Notes: generated from the sequence alone by a model not told the origin. Shown: positions 45,817 to 54,575, counted from the stretch's first letter. The stretch: DNA of 64,000 nt from Martinezella tropici (GCF_008370325.1 NZ_VNIP01000003.1:62001-126000); one strand, 5' to 3'. Numbers and translations: made by a program.

Positions 45817-46803
45817 ATGAAATCCGGCAAGCATGAATTGAAGCATGGCCCGTTGAAGGTCGGATTTGTTCTCGCGCGATCGTTTACCCTTTCCGCCTTC
45901 GCGCTGTTTATCGATACGCTAAGACTGGCGAGCGACGAGGCCGACAAGTCCGGCCGGGTCCTGGCCGACTGGCAGGTGTTGGGCAGTACCCGGCATCTCA
46001 TCACCGCCAGCTGCGGTGTTCAGGTGGCGCCGACATCGGACTTTATCGAGCCGCGCGAATTTGACTACATCGTCGTCGTCGGTGGACTTTTGAACACGGA
46101 CATCACGATCGACAACCAGACCGCCGACTATCTGAAGAAGGCCGCGGCTCAAAAGATCCCGCTGATCGGCGTTTGCACCGGCACCTTCATTCTGGCGCGT
46201 CTCGGCCTGATGAAAGCGCACCAGACCTGCGTCAGCTGGCTGCACTACCAGGCCTATCGAGAACAGTTCCCCGACAACCCTGTCCGTTCCGACCGCCTGT
46301 TCAATCTCGATCGCAGCAGAGGATCGTGCGCCGGCGGAAGCAGCGCAGCCGATATGGCCGCCTTCCTTGTTAGACGGCATATCAGCAGGGACGCCGAACG
46401 AAACGCTCTGGAAGTGCTGCAAATCGAGCGGGCGCGATCCGGCCTGGATATCCAGCCGCGCAAGCCGCTCGCCATCGAATGCCAGGACCCGCGTCTGAAG
46501 GCTGTGCTCATCACCATGGAAAGCCACATCGAAGACGTCGTGCCGACCGAAGACCTTGCCGCCTCCGTCGGCCTGTCTCGGCGACAACTCGAACGCCTGT
46601 TCCTGGAGGAAATGAAGACCTCTCCCGGAGCCGTCTACACGCGCATTCGCATGGAACGCGCCAAGCAGCTGGTTCTTCAGACACAGGCGCCGCTCATTGA
46701 AATCGCACTTGAAGTGGGTTTTGACAGCGCCTCGCACTTTGCCAGGTTGTTCCGAAGGCTATTTGGGCAATCACCGACGGAGCTACGCCGCGCCCAGGCA
46801 TGA
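45817..46803 (+). CDS. GlxA-type transcription regulator (DJ-1/PfpI-like + AraC HTH)
   Basis: 328 residues from ATG 45817 (GAGG seven bases upstream). N-terminal DJ-1/PfpI-like domain about 13-180 with the nucleophile-elbow-like GVCTGTFILARLGLM (about 118-132). C-terminal AraC/XylS HTH about 230-325 (VPTEDLAASVGLSRRQLERLF, IALEVGFDSASHFARLFRRLFG in parts). Members regulate quaternary amine, arginine or glycine betaine catabolism; no target is nearby. The upstream scrap may be from a gene it once controlled. Confidence 0.88.
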   Translation: MKSGKHELKHGPLKVGFVLARSFTLSAFALFIDTLRLASDEADKSGRVLADWQVLGSTRHLITASCGVQVAPTSDFIEPREFDYIVVVGGLLNTDITIDNQTADYLKKAAAQKIPLIGVCTGTFILARLGLMKAHQTCVSWLHYQAYREQFPDNPVRSDRLFNLDRSRGSCAGGSSAADMAAFLVRRHISRDAERNALEVLQIERARSGLDIQPRKPLAIECQDPRLKAVLITMESHIEDVVPTEDLAASVGLSRRQLERLFLEEMKTSPGAVYTRIRMERAKQLVLQTQAPLIEIALEVGFDSASHFARLFRRLFGQSPTELRRAQA

Positions 46804-46893
46804 GGTCCGCGTGACGGCCTAAGGCGACAGCATCCGCAAATCCCAAGGGGTGGTGGCGTCACCGGAACTGCTCTTGACCGACGGAGATCCGAT

Positions 46894-47241
46894 ATGTCCG
46901 TACACATCAAACGAATTTATGAGCCTGCAGACAAGCATGACGGCAAGCGTATTCTGGTCGATCGATTGTGGCCGCGCGGCATCGCCAAGAATGATGCCCA
47001 TGTTGACGTTTGGCTGAAGGATATCGCGCCAAGCCCTGACCTACGGCGCTGGTTCGGTCACGATCCGAACAAATGGGACGAGTTTCGCCGTCGCTACCGG
47101 GATGAACTCAAAAAGAATTGCAAGGCGGTGATGGAGCTCAAGGACCAGATCGGGCACCAGACGGCGACACTTCTTTACGGTGCGAAAGACAGCGAGCACA
47201 ATCACGCCCTGGTGCTCATGGATTTCATCACCGGACAGTAG
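46894..47241 (+). CDS. DUF488 family protein (YeaO-like)
   Basis: 115 residues. IKRIYEPADKHDGKRILVDRLWPRGI and WLKDIAPSPDLRRWFGHDP (in parts) are the family blocks. Full length. Biochemical role is not established. Stands alone with a 90-bp upstream gap. Confidence 0.88.
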   Translation: MSVHIKRIYEPADKHDGKRILVDRLWPRGIAKNDAHVDVWLKDIAPSPDLRRWFGHDPNKWDEFRRRYRDELKKNCKAVMELKDQIGHQTATLLYGAKDSEHNHALVLMDFITGQ

Positions 47242-47316
47242 AACCGTGCAGTATTCGCGCTTCGCGACCTGATCGCATGGAATGCCTGAAAGACCTCCGC
47301 CAATGCTGCGATCGCC

Positions 47317-47592
47317 TCAGAATTCGGGCGACCGCGCGCCCAAACGCAGAAATGTCATCTCCTCGTGCCGAACCCTGTTCTCATCATCCAGAACAGCCCG
47401 CCATATGCGATTGCCCAATCGCAGCGACAGGCGCCTCGTGCCTTCATGATTCGCCGTGCCCACCTCGACGCAAGAGGTGATCGAGCCGCGCTGCATGTAA
47501 CGGCGGAACTCACTGAGCGACAACCCGAAGCGATCGGCAATCTCGAAGGAGTCGACGACAAAGTCGCCATTTTCCGCGCGCCCGACGAACAT
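47317..47592 (-). CDS. DUF6522-like small protein
   Basis: 91 residues from ATG 47592 (AGGGAT adjacent; ATG 47625 would add 11). FVGRAENGDFVVDSFEIADRFGLS and FRRYMQRGSITSCVEVG (in parts) resemble a small rhizobial family I recall as DUF6522. Function unknown. Convergent with the DUF488 gene. Confidence 0.6.
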   Translation of the reverse strand: MFVGRAENGDFVVDSFEIADRFGLSLSEFRRYMQRGSITSCVEVGTANHEGTRRLSLRLGNRIWRAVLDDENRVRHEEMTFLRLGARSPEF

Positions 47593-47787
47593 ATCCCTGC
47601 CCTTCTTCTTCGGACCCGCAATCATCTTTCAATAATGGAGAATGATTTATCATTGTCATTCCCTAAATGGAAATTACGGTCGCATGGAAGGCGTCGACCT
47701 GCGCCAGGCGCGTCCGAAGGTTACGCGTCGGCTCGCGAACCGATCAATCCTGGGCTGCGCGCCGCTTCGTGGCGGTGCTGAAGATCT

Positions 47788-48930
47788 TCACCCTTGCCGA
47801 ATCCCTGGGTGGCGTTGAAAGCCTCGTGGCGCATCCTTGGTCGGCAGAAGCCGGGCCATGGCACTCAAAAGATCGGTCTGCGATATCAGGCCAAGGACGC
47901 GCCAGTCGGCATCGACGACGATGACCGCATGCGTGCGTCCATCCGTCAGAACGGGCAACAGCGACAAGGCGGGATCTGCGGCATCGGCCACGGCCGGTTT
48001 CGATACGACGCTCACGATGGTATCGGAGCTTTCCGAAAGTTCGCGCAGGCCGACCGCGCCGACCAGACGGCCTTCCCGATCTTTCACCGGCAAGGTGCGG
48101 ATATTATGCTTCAAGAGAAGATGCCGTGCCTGATCCGGCTCGGCATCCTCGCCGATGGCGATGACATCGCGCGACATGATATCGGCACAGCTTATGTCTC
48201 CATGCGATCGTACCGCCGCCTGCAGTTCGACCTGCCGCAGGAGACGGCTAAGGTCGGCCCGATCGATATCGAAGGTCTCGTCGAGCACATCCAGGGCAGC
48301 GTCGACATCCTCCTCGCGAAAGCCCACCCGCAAGGGCGGCGGCAGATCGCGTGTCTGATGGATGTTCTCGGCCGGCTTTGCGACGACATGCGGATAATTG
48401 CGCCTGGAGATTTTGTGAAACACCAGCCCGAGGCCGACGAGTACGCAGGAATTCAAAGCGACCGGCACGAAAGGAAACAGGAAGCCCCAGCCAGCAACCA
48501 CCGGTCCGCCGAGAACGGCGGTCAAGGCAGCCGCCCCACCCGGCGGATGCAGGCATCGCGTAAACGACATCGCTCCGATCGCCAGCGAGACGCCGACCCC
48601 GATCGCGATGATCGGATCACGGATGAAATAGGCTGCAATGATACCCATCATGGCGGAAATGGTGTTGCCGCCGATGATCGACCAGGGCTGGGCAAGCGGG
48701 CTTGCCGGAACCGCAAAAAGCAGCACTGCGGACGCCCCCATCGGGGCGACGATGAGCGGAAGGTGCGGCCCCTGTCCGAAAAGATAGCCGCTGATGACCC
48801 CTGTCAGGCCAATACCGATCAAGGCGCCAAGGCAGGCGATCAGCCGCTCGCGTAGGGTTGCTCCGGCAAGGATTGGCGAGAATAAGCGGAATCGGCTGAA
48901 TCCGGCCTTTGGAGAGTCTTGATGTTGCAT
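47788..48930 (-). CDS. HPP-family membrane protein with CBS domains
   Basis: 380 residues from ATG 48930. Four to five hydrophobic helices (about 25-175) contain APMGASAVLLFAVPASPLAQP and TRCLHPPGGAAALTAVLGG, which includes the HPP motif. A CBS pair follows at about 240-360 (ADIMSRDVIAIGEDAEPDQA, NIRTLPVKDREGRLVGAVGL, HAVIVVDADWRVLGLISQTDLL in parts). Cyanobacterial HPP relatives are linked to nitrite transport; CBS domains suggest nucleotide sensing. It follows the LysR gene by 52 bp on the same strand and may share its transcript. Confidence 0.88.
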   Translation of the reverse strand: MQHQDSPKAGFSRFRLFSPILAGATLRERLIACLGALIGIGLTGVISGYLFGQGPHLPLIVAPMGASAVLLFAVPASPLAQPWSIIGGNTISAMMGIIAAYFIRDPIIAIGVGVSLAIGAMSFTRCLHPPGGAAALTAVLGGPVVAGWGFLFPFVPVALNSCVLVGLGLVFHKISRRNYPHVVAKPAENIHQTRDLPPPLRVGFREEDVDAALDVLDETFDIDRADLSRLLRQVELQAAVRSHGDISCADIMSRDVIAIGEDAEPDQARHLLLKHNIRTLPVKDREGRLVGAVGLRELSESSDTIVSVVSKPAVADAADPALSLLPVLTDGRTHAVIVVDADWRVLGLISQTDLLSAMARLLPTKDAPRGFQRHPGIRQG

Positions 48931-48982
48931 GATGAAACCAATTTTCCGGAAGCGTATTTCGTGGCTGGGCGACGCAATGTGA

Positions 48983-49888
48983 TTAGTTCGGTACCAGCCG
49001 CGGCCCCTTGCCCCTGGTGGCGCCAAGGACCTCATGAAACGCGTTGAAGGCGCTCGGACGATCATTTTTGCGAGAAATCAGGATCGTATCGACCGTGGCG
49101 AGTTGGTGTGTCGCCGACGTCATCGGCCAGTGCATGAGATCAAGGACCGATTTCGGCATGACACCGGCAGCATTGCCGGTCGCGACACTTGCCAGGATGG
49201 CATGATAGGAGCCTAGTTCTGTCGTTGGCAACGTGCTCGACTTGCGCGCCCAGTTCTCCGCAATCCGTCGATAGGTGCATCCGGGTTCCAGGGCTGCAAT
49301 CGATCCGACCCGCAGATCGGCGGCCGATCGGATTGATGGATGCCCGGACGGCAATAGGAGCAACAGATCCTCGACAAAGACCGGTGCGGCCTCGAGTTGT
49401 CTGAGCTCGGCCTCAAAACCCTCATCGCCATCTGGCATCGCTTTTGGCGGCAAGGCGATCAGCGCGCAGTCCAGAACGTCGTTGAGGACATCTCGGGCAA
49501 GGTCACGGGAGGCGCCAAGGGTCAGTTGGATCGATACATCCGGCCACATGTGATTGAATTGGCTGAGCGCTGCGGGCAGCCGGCTTGCAGCCGTGCTTTC
49601 CATTGCCCCAACCCGCAATGTGCCCGATGGAGGCACCGGCCTGACCGCTTGGCGTGCTTCGAGCGCCAGCGCAGCAAGTCGATTGGCATAGATCTGGAAC
49701 GTCTCGCCTTCTTTCGTCAGCGTCATCTTCTTGCCCTCGCGGCTGAAGAGCAGGACGCCCAGGTCGTCCTCCAGCTGCTGGATGCGTGTCGTCACGTTCG
49801 ATGGTACGCGGCCGACGGCTTTCGCAGCCTTTGTCACGCTGCGATCACCGGCGACGGCCAGGAATATCTCGATCGATGAAAGGTCCAA
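48983..49888 (-). CDS. LysR-family transcription regulator
   Basis: 301 residues from TTG 49888, which places the HTH at the usual position (IEIFLAVAGDRSVTKAAKAV, about 6-25; VTTRIQQLEDDLGVLLFSR). The substrate-binding domain begins near 90 (GTLRVGAMESTAASRLP). Upstream of, and codirectional with, the HPP gene; also divergent from the cyclo-ligase-like gene, so it may control either. Confidence 0.9.
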   Translation of the reverse strand: MDLSSIEIFLAVAGDRSVTKAAKAVGRVPSNVTTRIQQLEDDLGVLLFSREGKKMTLTKEGETFQIYANRLAALALEARQAVRPVPPSGTLRVGAMESTAASRLPAALSQFNHMWPDVSIQLTLGASRDLARDVLNDVLDCALIALPPKAMPDGDEGFEAELRQLEAAPVFVEDLLLLLPSGHPSIRSAADLRVGSIAALEPGCTYRRIAENWARKSSTLPTTELGSYHAILASVATGNAAGVMPKSVLDLMHWPMTSATHQLATVDTILISRKNDRPSAFNAFHEVLGATRGKGPRLVPN

Positions 49889-50002
49889 TGAAAAAATCTC
49901 GATTCAGGAATTAAGCTGCCCTATCATTCCCTATATAAAAATCATTCTCGCAGCTCAAGCATGTTTCGATATCGAGCCGTAGGACGGAGCGTTAAGGAGC
50001 GG

Positions 50003-50734
50003 ATGGCAAAATCAGATCGACATCAATCGGACGAAGAACCCCGCGAATACGCATCCCCCGCCTGCTTGCTGCACGAAGTCGACCCGGCTTATAGCGGCAT
50101 CACATCCAACGAGAGCCAGGCCTTGAATATCTCCGCGTGGCGAAAGGTGCAGCGGCAAAGGCTGATCGACGACCGGAAGGCCCTGCCATTCGCAGAACGC
50201 GAGGAATATACGCGCTCGATTGCAACCCACCTCGATCAGGTAGTCGCCAACGTTGCGGATCAACATATCAGCCTGTTTTGGCCGTTCCTGGCAGAGCCGG
50301 ATCTCAGAGGATGGATGGCGGCCGCAACGGCTCGTGGCGCGGTGTGCCTATTGCCCGTCGTCGTCGCCAAGGCTAAGCCCTTGATATTCCGCTCATGGAA
50401 AATGGGAGAGCGACTTGAACGCGGAATATGGAACATTCCGGTTCCGGCCGGGGGCAAGGAAGCTGTTCCAGATATCGTCATAGCACCCCTGGTCGGCTTC
50501 GATCCACATTGCTTCCGCCTTGGCTACGGAGGCGGATTTTTCGACAGAACCCTCGCCACCCTCGATCGCAAGCCGCTGATCATCGGTGTCGGCTTCGAAT
50601 CACAAAGGATCGAGACCATCCATCCGCTTCATCACGACATTCCGATGGATGTCGTCATCACGCAAAACGGACGTGCTGTCGGTGATCCCTCATCATGTGA
50701 GACCTTGAGGCCGTCAGTTCCGCCAGAGTGCTGA
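50003..50734 (+). CDS. 5-formyltetrahydrofolate cyclo-ligase family protein
   Basis: 243 residues from ATG 50003 (AAGGAG close upstream). RKVQRQRLIDDRKAL is the N-terminal family block, and RLGYGGGFFDRTLA (about 172-185) is the ATP/phosphate-binding signature of MTHFS. The N-terminal 40 residues are an extra, non-conserved segment, longer than the usual about 190-residue enzyme. It may convert 5-formyl-THF to methenyl-THF, but many alphaproteobacteria hold paralogues of unclear role. Confidence 0.85.
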   Translation: MAKSDRHQSDEEPREYASPACLLHEVDPAYSGITSNESQALNISAWRKVQRQRLIDDRKALPFAEREEYTRSIATHLDQVVANVADQHISLFWPFLAEPDLRGWMAAATARGAVCLLPVVVAKAKPLIFRSWKMGERLERGIWNIPVPAGGKEAVPDIVIAPLVGFDPHCFRLGYGGGFFDRTLATLDRKPLIIGVGFESQRIETIHPLHHDIPMDVVITQNGRAVGDPSSCETLRPSVPPEC

Positions 50735-50869
50735 ACAGAACGGCAGATCGCCACCCAAACGGGCAACCGTTCATGCCCCCATGACGATTTATCCAGCCGA
50801 ACCGCCGCCTGCGGTCATTGGCACGTGAATTGCGTCTCTTTCATCACCCTACTGGAAGAGACGATCATC

Positions 50870-51184
50870 ATGCTGCCCATTCTGCCGTCGCTGCTTTTGA
50901 GCATTTCTCTCGGTCTGAGCTGGAATAGATTCCTGCTTACATTTGCAAGCCGGGGTGAGTGTCTACAAAAGCCGATGGCGGTGACGATGGTCGCAGCCGC
51001 CGTCAGCCTGTCCGCTCTCGCACTGTCTGTCGCCGATAAGGGCTTCCTGCTGGGAGGCGCCATCATCCTGCTCGGTCTGATGCTTGCGGCCATCAGTAAG
51101 AGCCTTTCCCATCCGGTCGTCATAGTAGCGCTTTCCGCCATTAGCCTTGCAGCCTATCTGCAGTTTACGGTTCACGCGCTCTAA
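50870..51184 (+). CDS. Small integral membrane protein, unknown
   Basis: 104 residues from ATG 50870, preceded by GGAAGAGACG. Three to four hydrophobic helices (PILPSLLLSISLGLSW, MVAAAVSLSALALSV, LLGGAIILLGLMLAAI, VIVALSAISLAAYL) with very short loops. No family recognised. 135 bp after the cyclo-ligase-like gene. Confidence 0.55.
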   Translation: MLPILPSLLLSISLGLSWNRFLLTFASRGECLQKPMAVTMVAAAVSLSALALSVADKGFLLGGAIILLGLMLAAISKSLSHPVVIVALSAISLAAYLQFTVHAL

Positions 51185-51381
51185 CCGCGACCGCCGTCGC
51201 AAAATGCAGGCGGAACGCGCGTCTCGATCCAGCATCACTCATCAAATCAGCATCCGTTTGTGTGCAGTGTGGTTAGCCTGAGCCAATGTATCATTCGGCA
51301 ATATACGGCACTAACCAATTGAAATCATTCGCCGCGTTACGCTGGAAGGGTTTGATTCCCCGCCAAGCGGCTGAAACATAG

Positions 51382-51531
51382 TCAACTCCTCAGCTTGCCG
51401 AGCCAACGCATATCGAATGGCGCCGCACGCCACGCGACCAGAATGGCCTCCATGCCGTCCACCTGATTTGCCGAAAGCCGCCCGCCGAACAACGACGAGC
51501 GTACCGCCGCGAAGAACTTCGCGTGATCCAT
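51382..51531 (-). pseudogene. N-terminal fragment of a phage-type endolysin/glycosidase
   Basis: 49 codons from ATG 51531 (GGAGAGAAGTT upstream): FFAAVRSSLFGGRLSANQVD and GMEAILVAWRA match the N-terminal helix of phage chitinase/lysozyme-like enzymes. The ORF stops before any catalytic residue. Together with the gpD remnant at 52889-53354 on the same strand it marks a prophage scar. Confidence 0.6.
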
Positions 51532-51624
51532 AACTTCTCTCCATATTTTGGGGTAAAAATTGCACCATCTATATTTACATGGCGCATAAAATGCCCTATG
51601 TTTTCCTCATCGCAGTGAGGGCAC

Positions 51625-51881
51625 ATGGGCAAACTGTTTCAAATCGGGAACGTCATTATTCGGATTTATGCGAACGATCATCTGCCTCCGCACTTCCACA
51701 CTCTCACCCCTGAGGGGATGCATTGGTGGAGATCGCGACACTGGAAATCCTGCGTGGTAAGCTCGCACGCAAGGCCCAAGGTACCGCCCTCGAATGGGCA
51801 GCAAAGAACAAGGCAGCTATTGCCGCCGAGTGGAACCGGAGCAATCCCCGCTTTCCAATCGCTTGGGGAAGGGAAACAGAA
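51625..51881 (+). pseudogene. DUF4160-type gene with a -1 shift at a GGGG run
   Basis: ATG 51625 follows GTGAGGG. The first 30 codons (GKLFQIGNVIIRIYANDHLPPHF) are the DUF4160 opening. At GGGG (51714-51717) the family sequence moves to the -1 frame and goes on as DALVEIATLEILRGKLA and KNKAAIAAEWNR. After the shift the frame runs without a stop into the DUF2442-HTH gene. Either a one-base loss, slippage producing a fusion, or a sequencing error. A CCTCA/TGAGG repeat overlaps the ribosome site. Confidence 0.65.
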
Positions 51882-52361
51882 ATGGATATGCCGCGAATTG
51901 AAAGAGTAACGCCAACGTCAAACATGACGCTGGCAATAACGTGGAAGGGTGGCGCTGAAACTTCTGCAAACCTAATTGGCTGGATTGCGACCGGTGGCGA
52001 ATTGCTCGCCCCTCTCAAGTCTCCCGATGTTTGGAAAACCGCCGCAGTTGCCGACTATGGCGCAACGGTCGAATGGGCCGGCGAAGATTTGGCGATCGAT
52101 GCCTATCACCTGTTCCAGATCGCCGAAGAACAACGCGATTTTAATGCCGAGGATCTGCGGAAATGGCAGGAAGACATAGGGCTCTCGAATAACGAGGCAG
52201 CGGACTTCCTTGGAGTTACCCTCCGCACATGGAAGAACTATCGTGCGGGCGCTCCCGTCAGCCATGCCGTCAAAATGCTGCTGCGCGCAAGCCTGCGCGA
52301 CCCGCTCTTGATGCATGCGCATTACCGGCCGCGTCAAAATGGCCGGCCGAAAGCGGCCTAG
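51882..52361 (+). CDS. DUF2442-like protein with C-terminal helix-turn-helix
   Basis: 159 residues from ATG 51882. Residues 1-85 resemble DUF2442 (VTPTSNMTLAITWKGG, DAYHLFQIAEEQ). Residues about 90-140 form a helix-turn-helix (LRKWQEDIGLSNNEAADFLG, LRTWKNYRAG), as in small antitoxin-like proteins. It is in frame with the shifted DUF4160 part and may be made alone or as a fusion. DUF4160/DUF2442 pairs are seen as putative toxin-antitoxin modules. Confidence 0.65.
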   Translation: MDMPRIERVTPTSNMTLAITWKGGAETSANLIGWIATGGELLAPLKSPDVWKTAAVADYGATVEWAGEDLAIDAYHLFQIAEEQRDFNAEDLRKWQEDIGLSNNEAADFLGVTLRTWKNYRAGAPVSHAVKMLLRASLRDPLLMHAHYRPRQNGRPKAA

Positions 52362-52443
52362 CCGATCCTGATGCCCTGACATGTTGCCGGATAGCGGCAG
52401 CGGCGGGGCGCACCTACATCTTAACACCAGCCATCACGCGGAC

Positions 52444-52872
52444 ATGAGCAAAGACAAGACCAACCAAAGTTCTTTTGAGTTCGACCGCTCGAATATGTTT
52501 GAACCCCTTTTGGAGGCCGACCCCTCGTTTTGTGGCATGTGGGAAAGCTTCAAACGAACCTATGAATCTGACGACGACGAGTTGCCGAATTACATCGCAT
52601 TGGCAGAGCTTGCACGTCATCTGGTGCAAAATTTGGAAACGGGCAATACGAACAGGTTTAGCGCTGTTTTCGATGTCGTCGAGCGCTGGCATCTCACGGG
52701 CGACCCATATGTTAAAGAAACGGCTACTATAGGCCTACTCGAAGACCTTCAAAACACGAGGCTCCATCGCAACACCCGGCCCGAAGACTTTCTTTCGTGG
52801 CTACAACCGGAAACCCGCATCTGGTGGGTCAAAGTTCAAGAGTTTTGGACCACGGGGAAGCTAATAAGATAA
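52444..52872 (+). CDS. Small acidic protein, possible immunity-like function
   Basis: 142 residues from ATG 52444 (no strong ribosome site; ATG 52381 is in frame). IALAELARHLVQNLETGN, FDVVERWHLTGDPYVKE and IGLLEDLQNTRLH are helical blocks reminiscent of small immunity-type families (perhaps DUF7674; recalled, not checked). It follows the DUF2442-HTH gene by 82 bp and sits inside the phage scar. Confidence 0.5.
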   Translation: MSKDKTNQSSFEFDRSNMFEPLLEADPSFCGMWESFKRTYESDDDELPNYIALAELARHLVQNLETGNTNRFSAVFDVVERWHLTGDPYVKETATIGLLEDLQNTRLHRNTRPEDFLSWLQPETRIWWVKVQEFWTTGKLIR

Positions 52873-52888
52873 CCTGTTCCGAAACGGC

Positions 52889-53354
52889 CTAGTTCTCATC
52901 AATCCGCCCGAAGCGGCGAGGCCTAAGGAAAACCGGAGGCGTAGCGGGCGTGCCCGGCGCGCTACTTGGTGCAACCTTCCCGGCCGTATCGGCGGCTTTA
53001 AGCGGTTCGACACCTTTGCGCCTGCCGCCGCTTTCGTCTTCGCCTGTTTCCCGTCGTAAAGCTGCCCGGAAACGTCAACCTCAAAGCCGGTTGTCTTCGT
53101 GTACTTGGAACGTGCCGTTTTGATGATGTAAGGCACGCCATCAAGTCCAGGGCGAACGTCTGCGAAGAGCAGAGGCAGTCCCGCTTCTATCTCGGCATCG
53201 CCCAACACCGTTACGGAAACACTGCCCTCCCCGCGCGCAAGCTCTTTCGCCTTAGCACGCGCTGCTTTGTCCGCTTCTGCCGGTGACGAGAAGGCATCGG
53301 GAATGCGATACACGCTATCGCCATCCACATCGGCGGCGGCTTCAATCTTCAGCT
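52889..53354 (-). pseudogene. Phage late control protein D (gpD) C-terminal remnant, frameshifted
   Basis: VYRIPDAFSSPAEADKAARA, VSVTVLGDAEIEAGLPLLFA, VRPGLDGVPYIIKTARSKYT and FEVDVSGQLYDGK are the gpD tail-spike-base C-terminus. Near 53000 the frame slips, and the true ending (GKVAPSSAPGTPATPPVFL, RPRRFGRIDEN, TAG at 52889) is in the next frame. The N-terminal two thirds are lost at a junction beside the MarR gene stop codon (53349). Confidence 0.7.
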
Positions 53355-53798
53355 GAGGCCGTCCAGTGCTCTCAACGCTTCCATCAGAGCGGAAAAATGG
53401 ATGTCACCCAGCCGCTCGCGATAGCCACGCTCGATAGCGAGCTTGATGTGCTCGCCATCGGACAACGCCGCCAGCCCCTTTTCGGTGAAGACAATGACCT
53501 TGCCCCGGCGATCCTCAGGATCGTTGCGGCGTCGCAGTATCCCTTCGGCCTCCAGCCCGTCGATGAGTTGCTGGACGGCCTGCTTGGAAATTCCCATGCG
53601 CTCGATGAGTCGTGATTGACGAAGACCATGCCGGGGGATGTGACCTATCAGGCCCGCACGGGCCTCGCTGAACCACTCATGCCCTGCCTCGCGCATGCCA
53701 GCCGCGAATTCGCCCTGCCATGCGCGGCTCGCCTGCCAGAGCCGCCAGCCGATATGGTCGAGCAAAGCATTATCGTCAAGTTTCTTGACCAAACTCAT
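53349..53798 (-). CDS. MarR-family transcription regulator
   Basis: 149 residues from ATG 53798. Winged helix about 45-110: LIGHIPRHGLRQSRLIERMG, ISKQAVQQLIDGLEAEG (recognition helix) and RRNDPEDRRGKVIVFTEKG (wing). A 19-bp palindrome lies 14 bp upstream of its start in the gap to the divergent 108-residue gene, so autoregulation and control of that gene are likely. Its stop lies at the phage gpD junction. Confidence 0.9.
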   Translation of the reverse strand: MSLVKKLDDNALLDHIGWRLWQASRAWQGEFAAGMREAGHEWFSEARAGLIGHIPRHGLRQSRLIERMGISKQAVQQLIDGLEAEGILRRRNDPEDRRGKVIVFTEKGLAALSDGEHIKLAIERGYRERLGDIHFSALMEALRALDGLS

Positions 53799-53811
53799 CG
53801 GTTCCTTTACA

Positions 53812-53830
53812 TAGTCAAGCTGCTTGACTA
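53812..53830. promoter_or_regulatory. MarR operator candidate
   Basis: TAGTCAAG-CTG-CTTGACTA, perfect 8-bp arms, in the short divergent gap between MarR and the 108-residue gene. Size and symmetry fit MarR dimers. Confidence 0.7.
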
Positions 53831-53886
53831 AGCGGATTACACCTAGCGACAGCATGAAGCAATATCCATCCCCAAAAGGAGACGTC

Positions 53887-54213
53887 ATGACGATTCTGCA
53901 ACGCAATGCACTGGAAATCCTCATTCCCGGCACAACCCACGTTCTCGAGCGCAACGGCAAGGAAGCTTACGTATACTTTGGACAGGACGGCACAGCGCAT
54001 ATGCTGCTCGATGACGGCGAAGCCCGTAGCGGGTATTGGCGACTGTGCGATGATGGCTATGTTACCGATTGGGACACAGGCGTCACGGGAGACTGGATCC
54101 TGCATCATGAAGAGAATGGCATTGTCTATGTCGGTCGGCAGAGCGGTAATCGCCTGCGCATGATCGGGGTGTTGTTCGGCAACGCCAAGGATCTGCCGCG
54201 CCAAGCTGCCTAG
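53887..54213 (+). CDS. Conserved-looking small protein of unknown function
   Basis: 108 residues from ATG 53887 (AAGGAG six bases upstream). Alternating beta-type sequence: THVLERNGKEAYVYFGQDGT, AHMLLDDGEARSGYWRLCDD, GDWILHHEENGIVYVGR. No signal peptide or membrane segment. Aromatic-rich and slightly acidic, suggesting a small beta-sheet ligand-binding fold. Divergent from MarR with a shared operator, so expression probably responds to the MarR ligand. No family recognised. Confidence 0.7.
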   Translation: MTILQRNALEILIPGTTHVLERNGKEAYVYFGQDGTAHMLLDDGEARSGYWRLCDDGYVTDWDTGVTGDWILHHEENGIVYVGRQSGNRLRMIGVLFGNAKDLPRQAA

Positions 54214-54313
54214 AGCATTCCAGGAAAAGAGCGCAAGCGGTGTTCCGTCCGGAATGCGTAAAAACAAAAGGATGGAGCGTTTTCACGATTAGAGGAAAAG
54301 CGGAAACGCTCTG
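54212..54313. repeat. Rhizobial intergenic repeat element (RIME-like)
   Basis: Begins AGAGCATTCCAGGAAAAG, contains TTCCGTCCGGAATGCGTAAA, and ends with the hairpin GAGCGTTTTC...GAAACGCTC. This is a widespread palindromic intergenic element of Rhizobium genomes. It follows the 108-residue gene directly and may act as its 3' end. Confidence 0.65.
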
Positions 54314-54316
54314 ACT

Positions 54317-54575
54317 TGATGTTAAAGCCGACCGCGCCGTCACCATTCGGGTCGTGGACGACGGCCCGGGTATTCCTCTGGAGTCACATAATGACGTTAT
54401 CGAGCCCTTCTTCAAATTGGATACCGCTCGAGGCGATCATGGCGGATTTGGATTGGGACTCTTCATCGATCATGACATCGTCCAATCCCATGGTGGCTCC
54501 CTCTCTCTCATAAATGCTCAGCCTCAAGTCTTGATCGTCGAAATCAACCTGCCGCCTCCTGCGTTATTGCGATAG
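54317..54575 (+). pseudogene. Histidine kinase C-terminal stub
   Basis: The frame opens just after a TGA and reads RVVDDGPGIP (G1 box), EPFFKLD (F box), GGFGLGLFIDHDIVQSHGGS (G2 box) and a normal ending. The N box and the His domain are missing. It is the last third of a HATPase domain only. Confidence 0.7.

Noticed and set aside
51340..51356. AGGGTTTGATTCCCC resembling a tRNA T-arm, possible attachment site
   Set aside because: The T-loop consensus GGTTCRANTCC is not met and no acceptor, anticodon or D arm can be folded around it.
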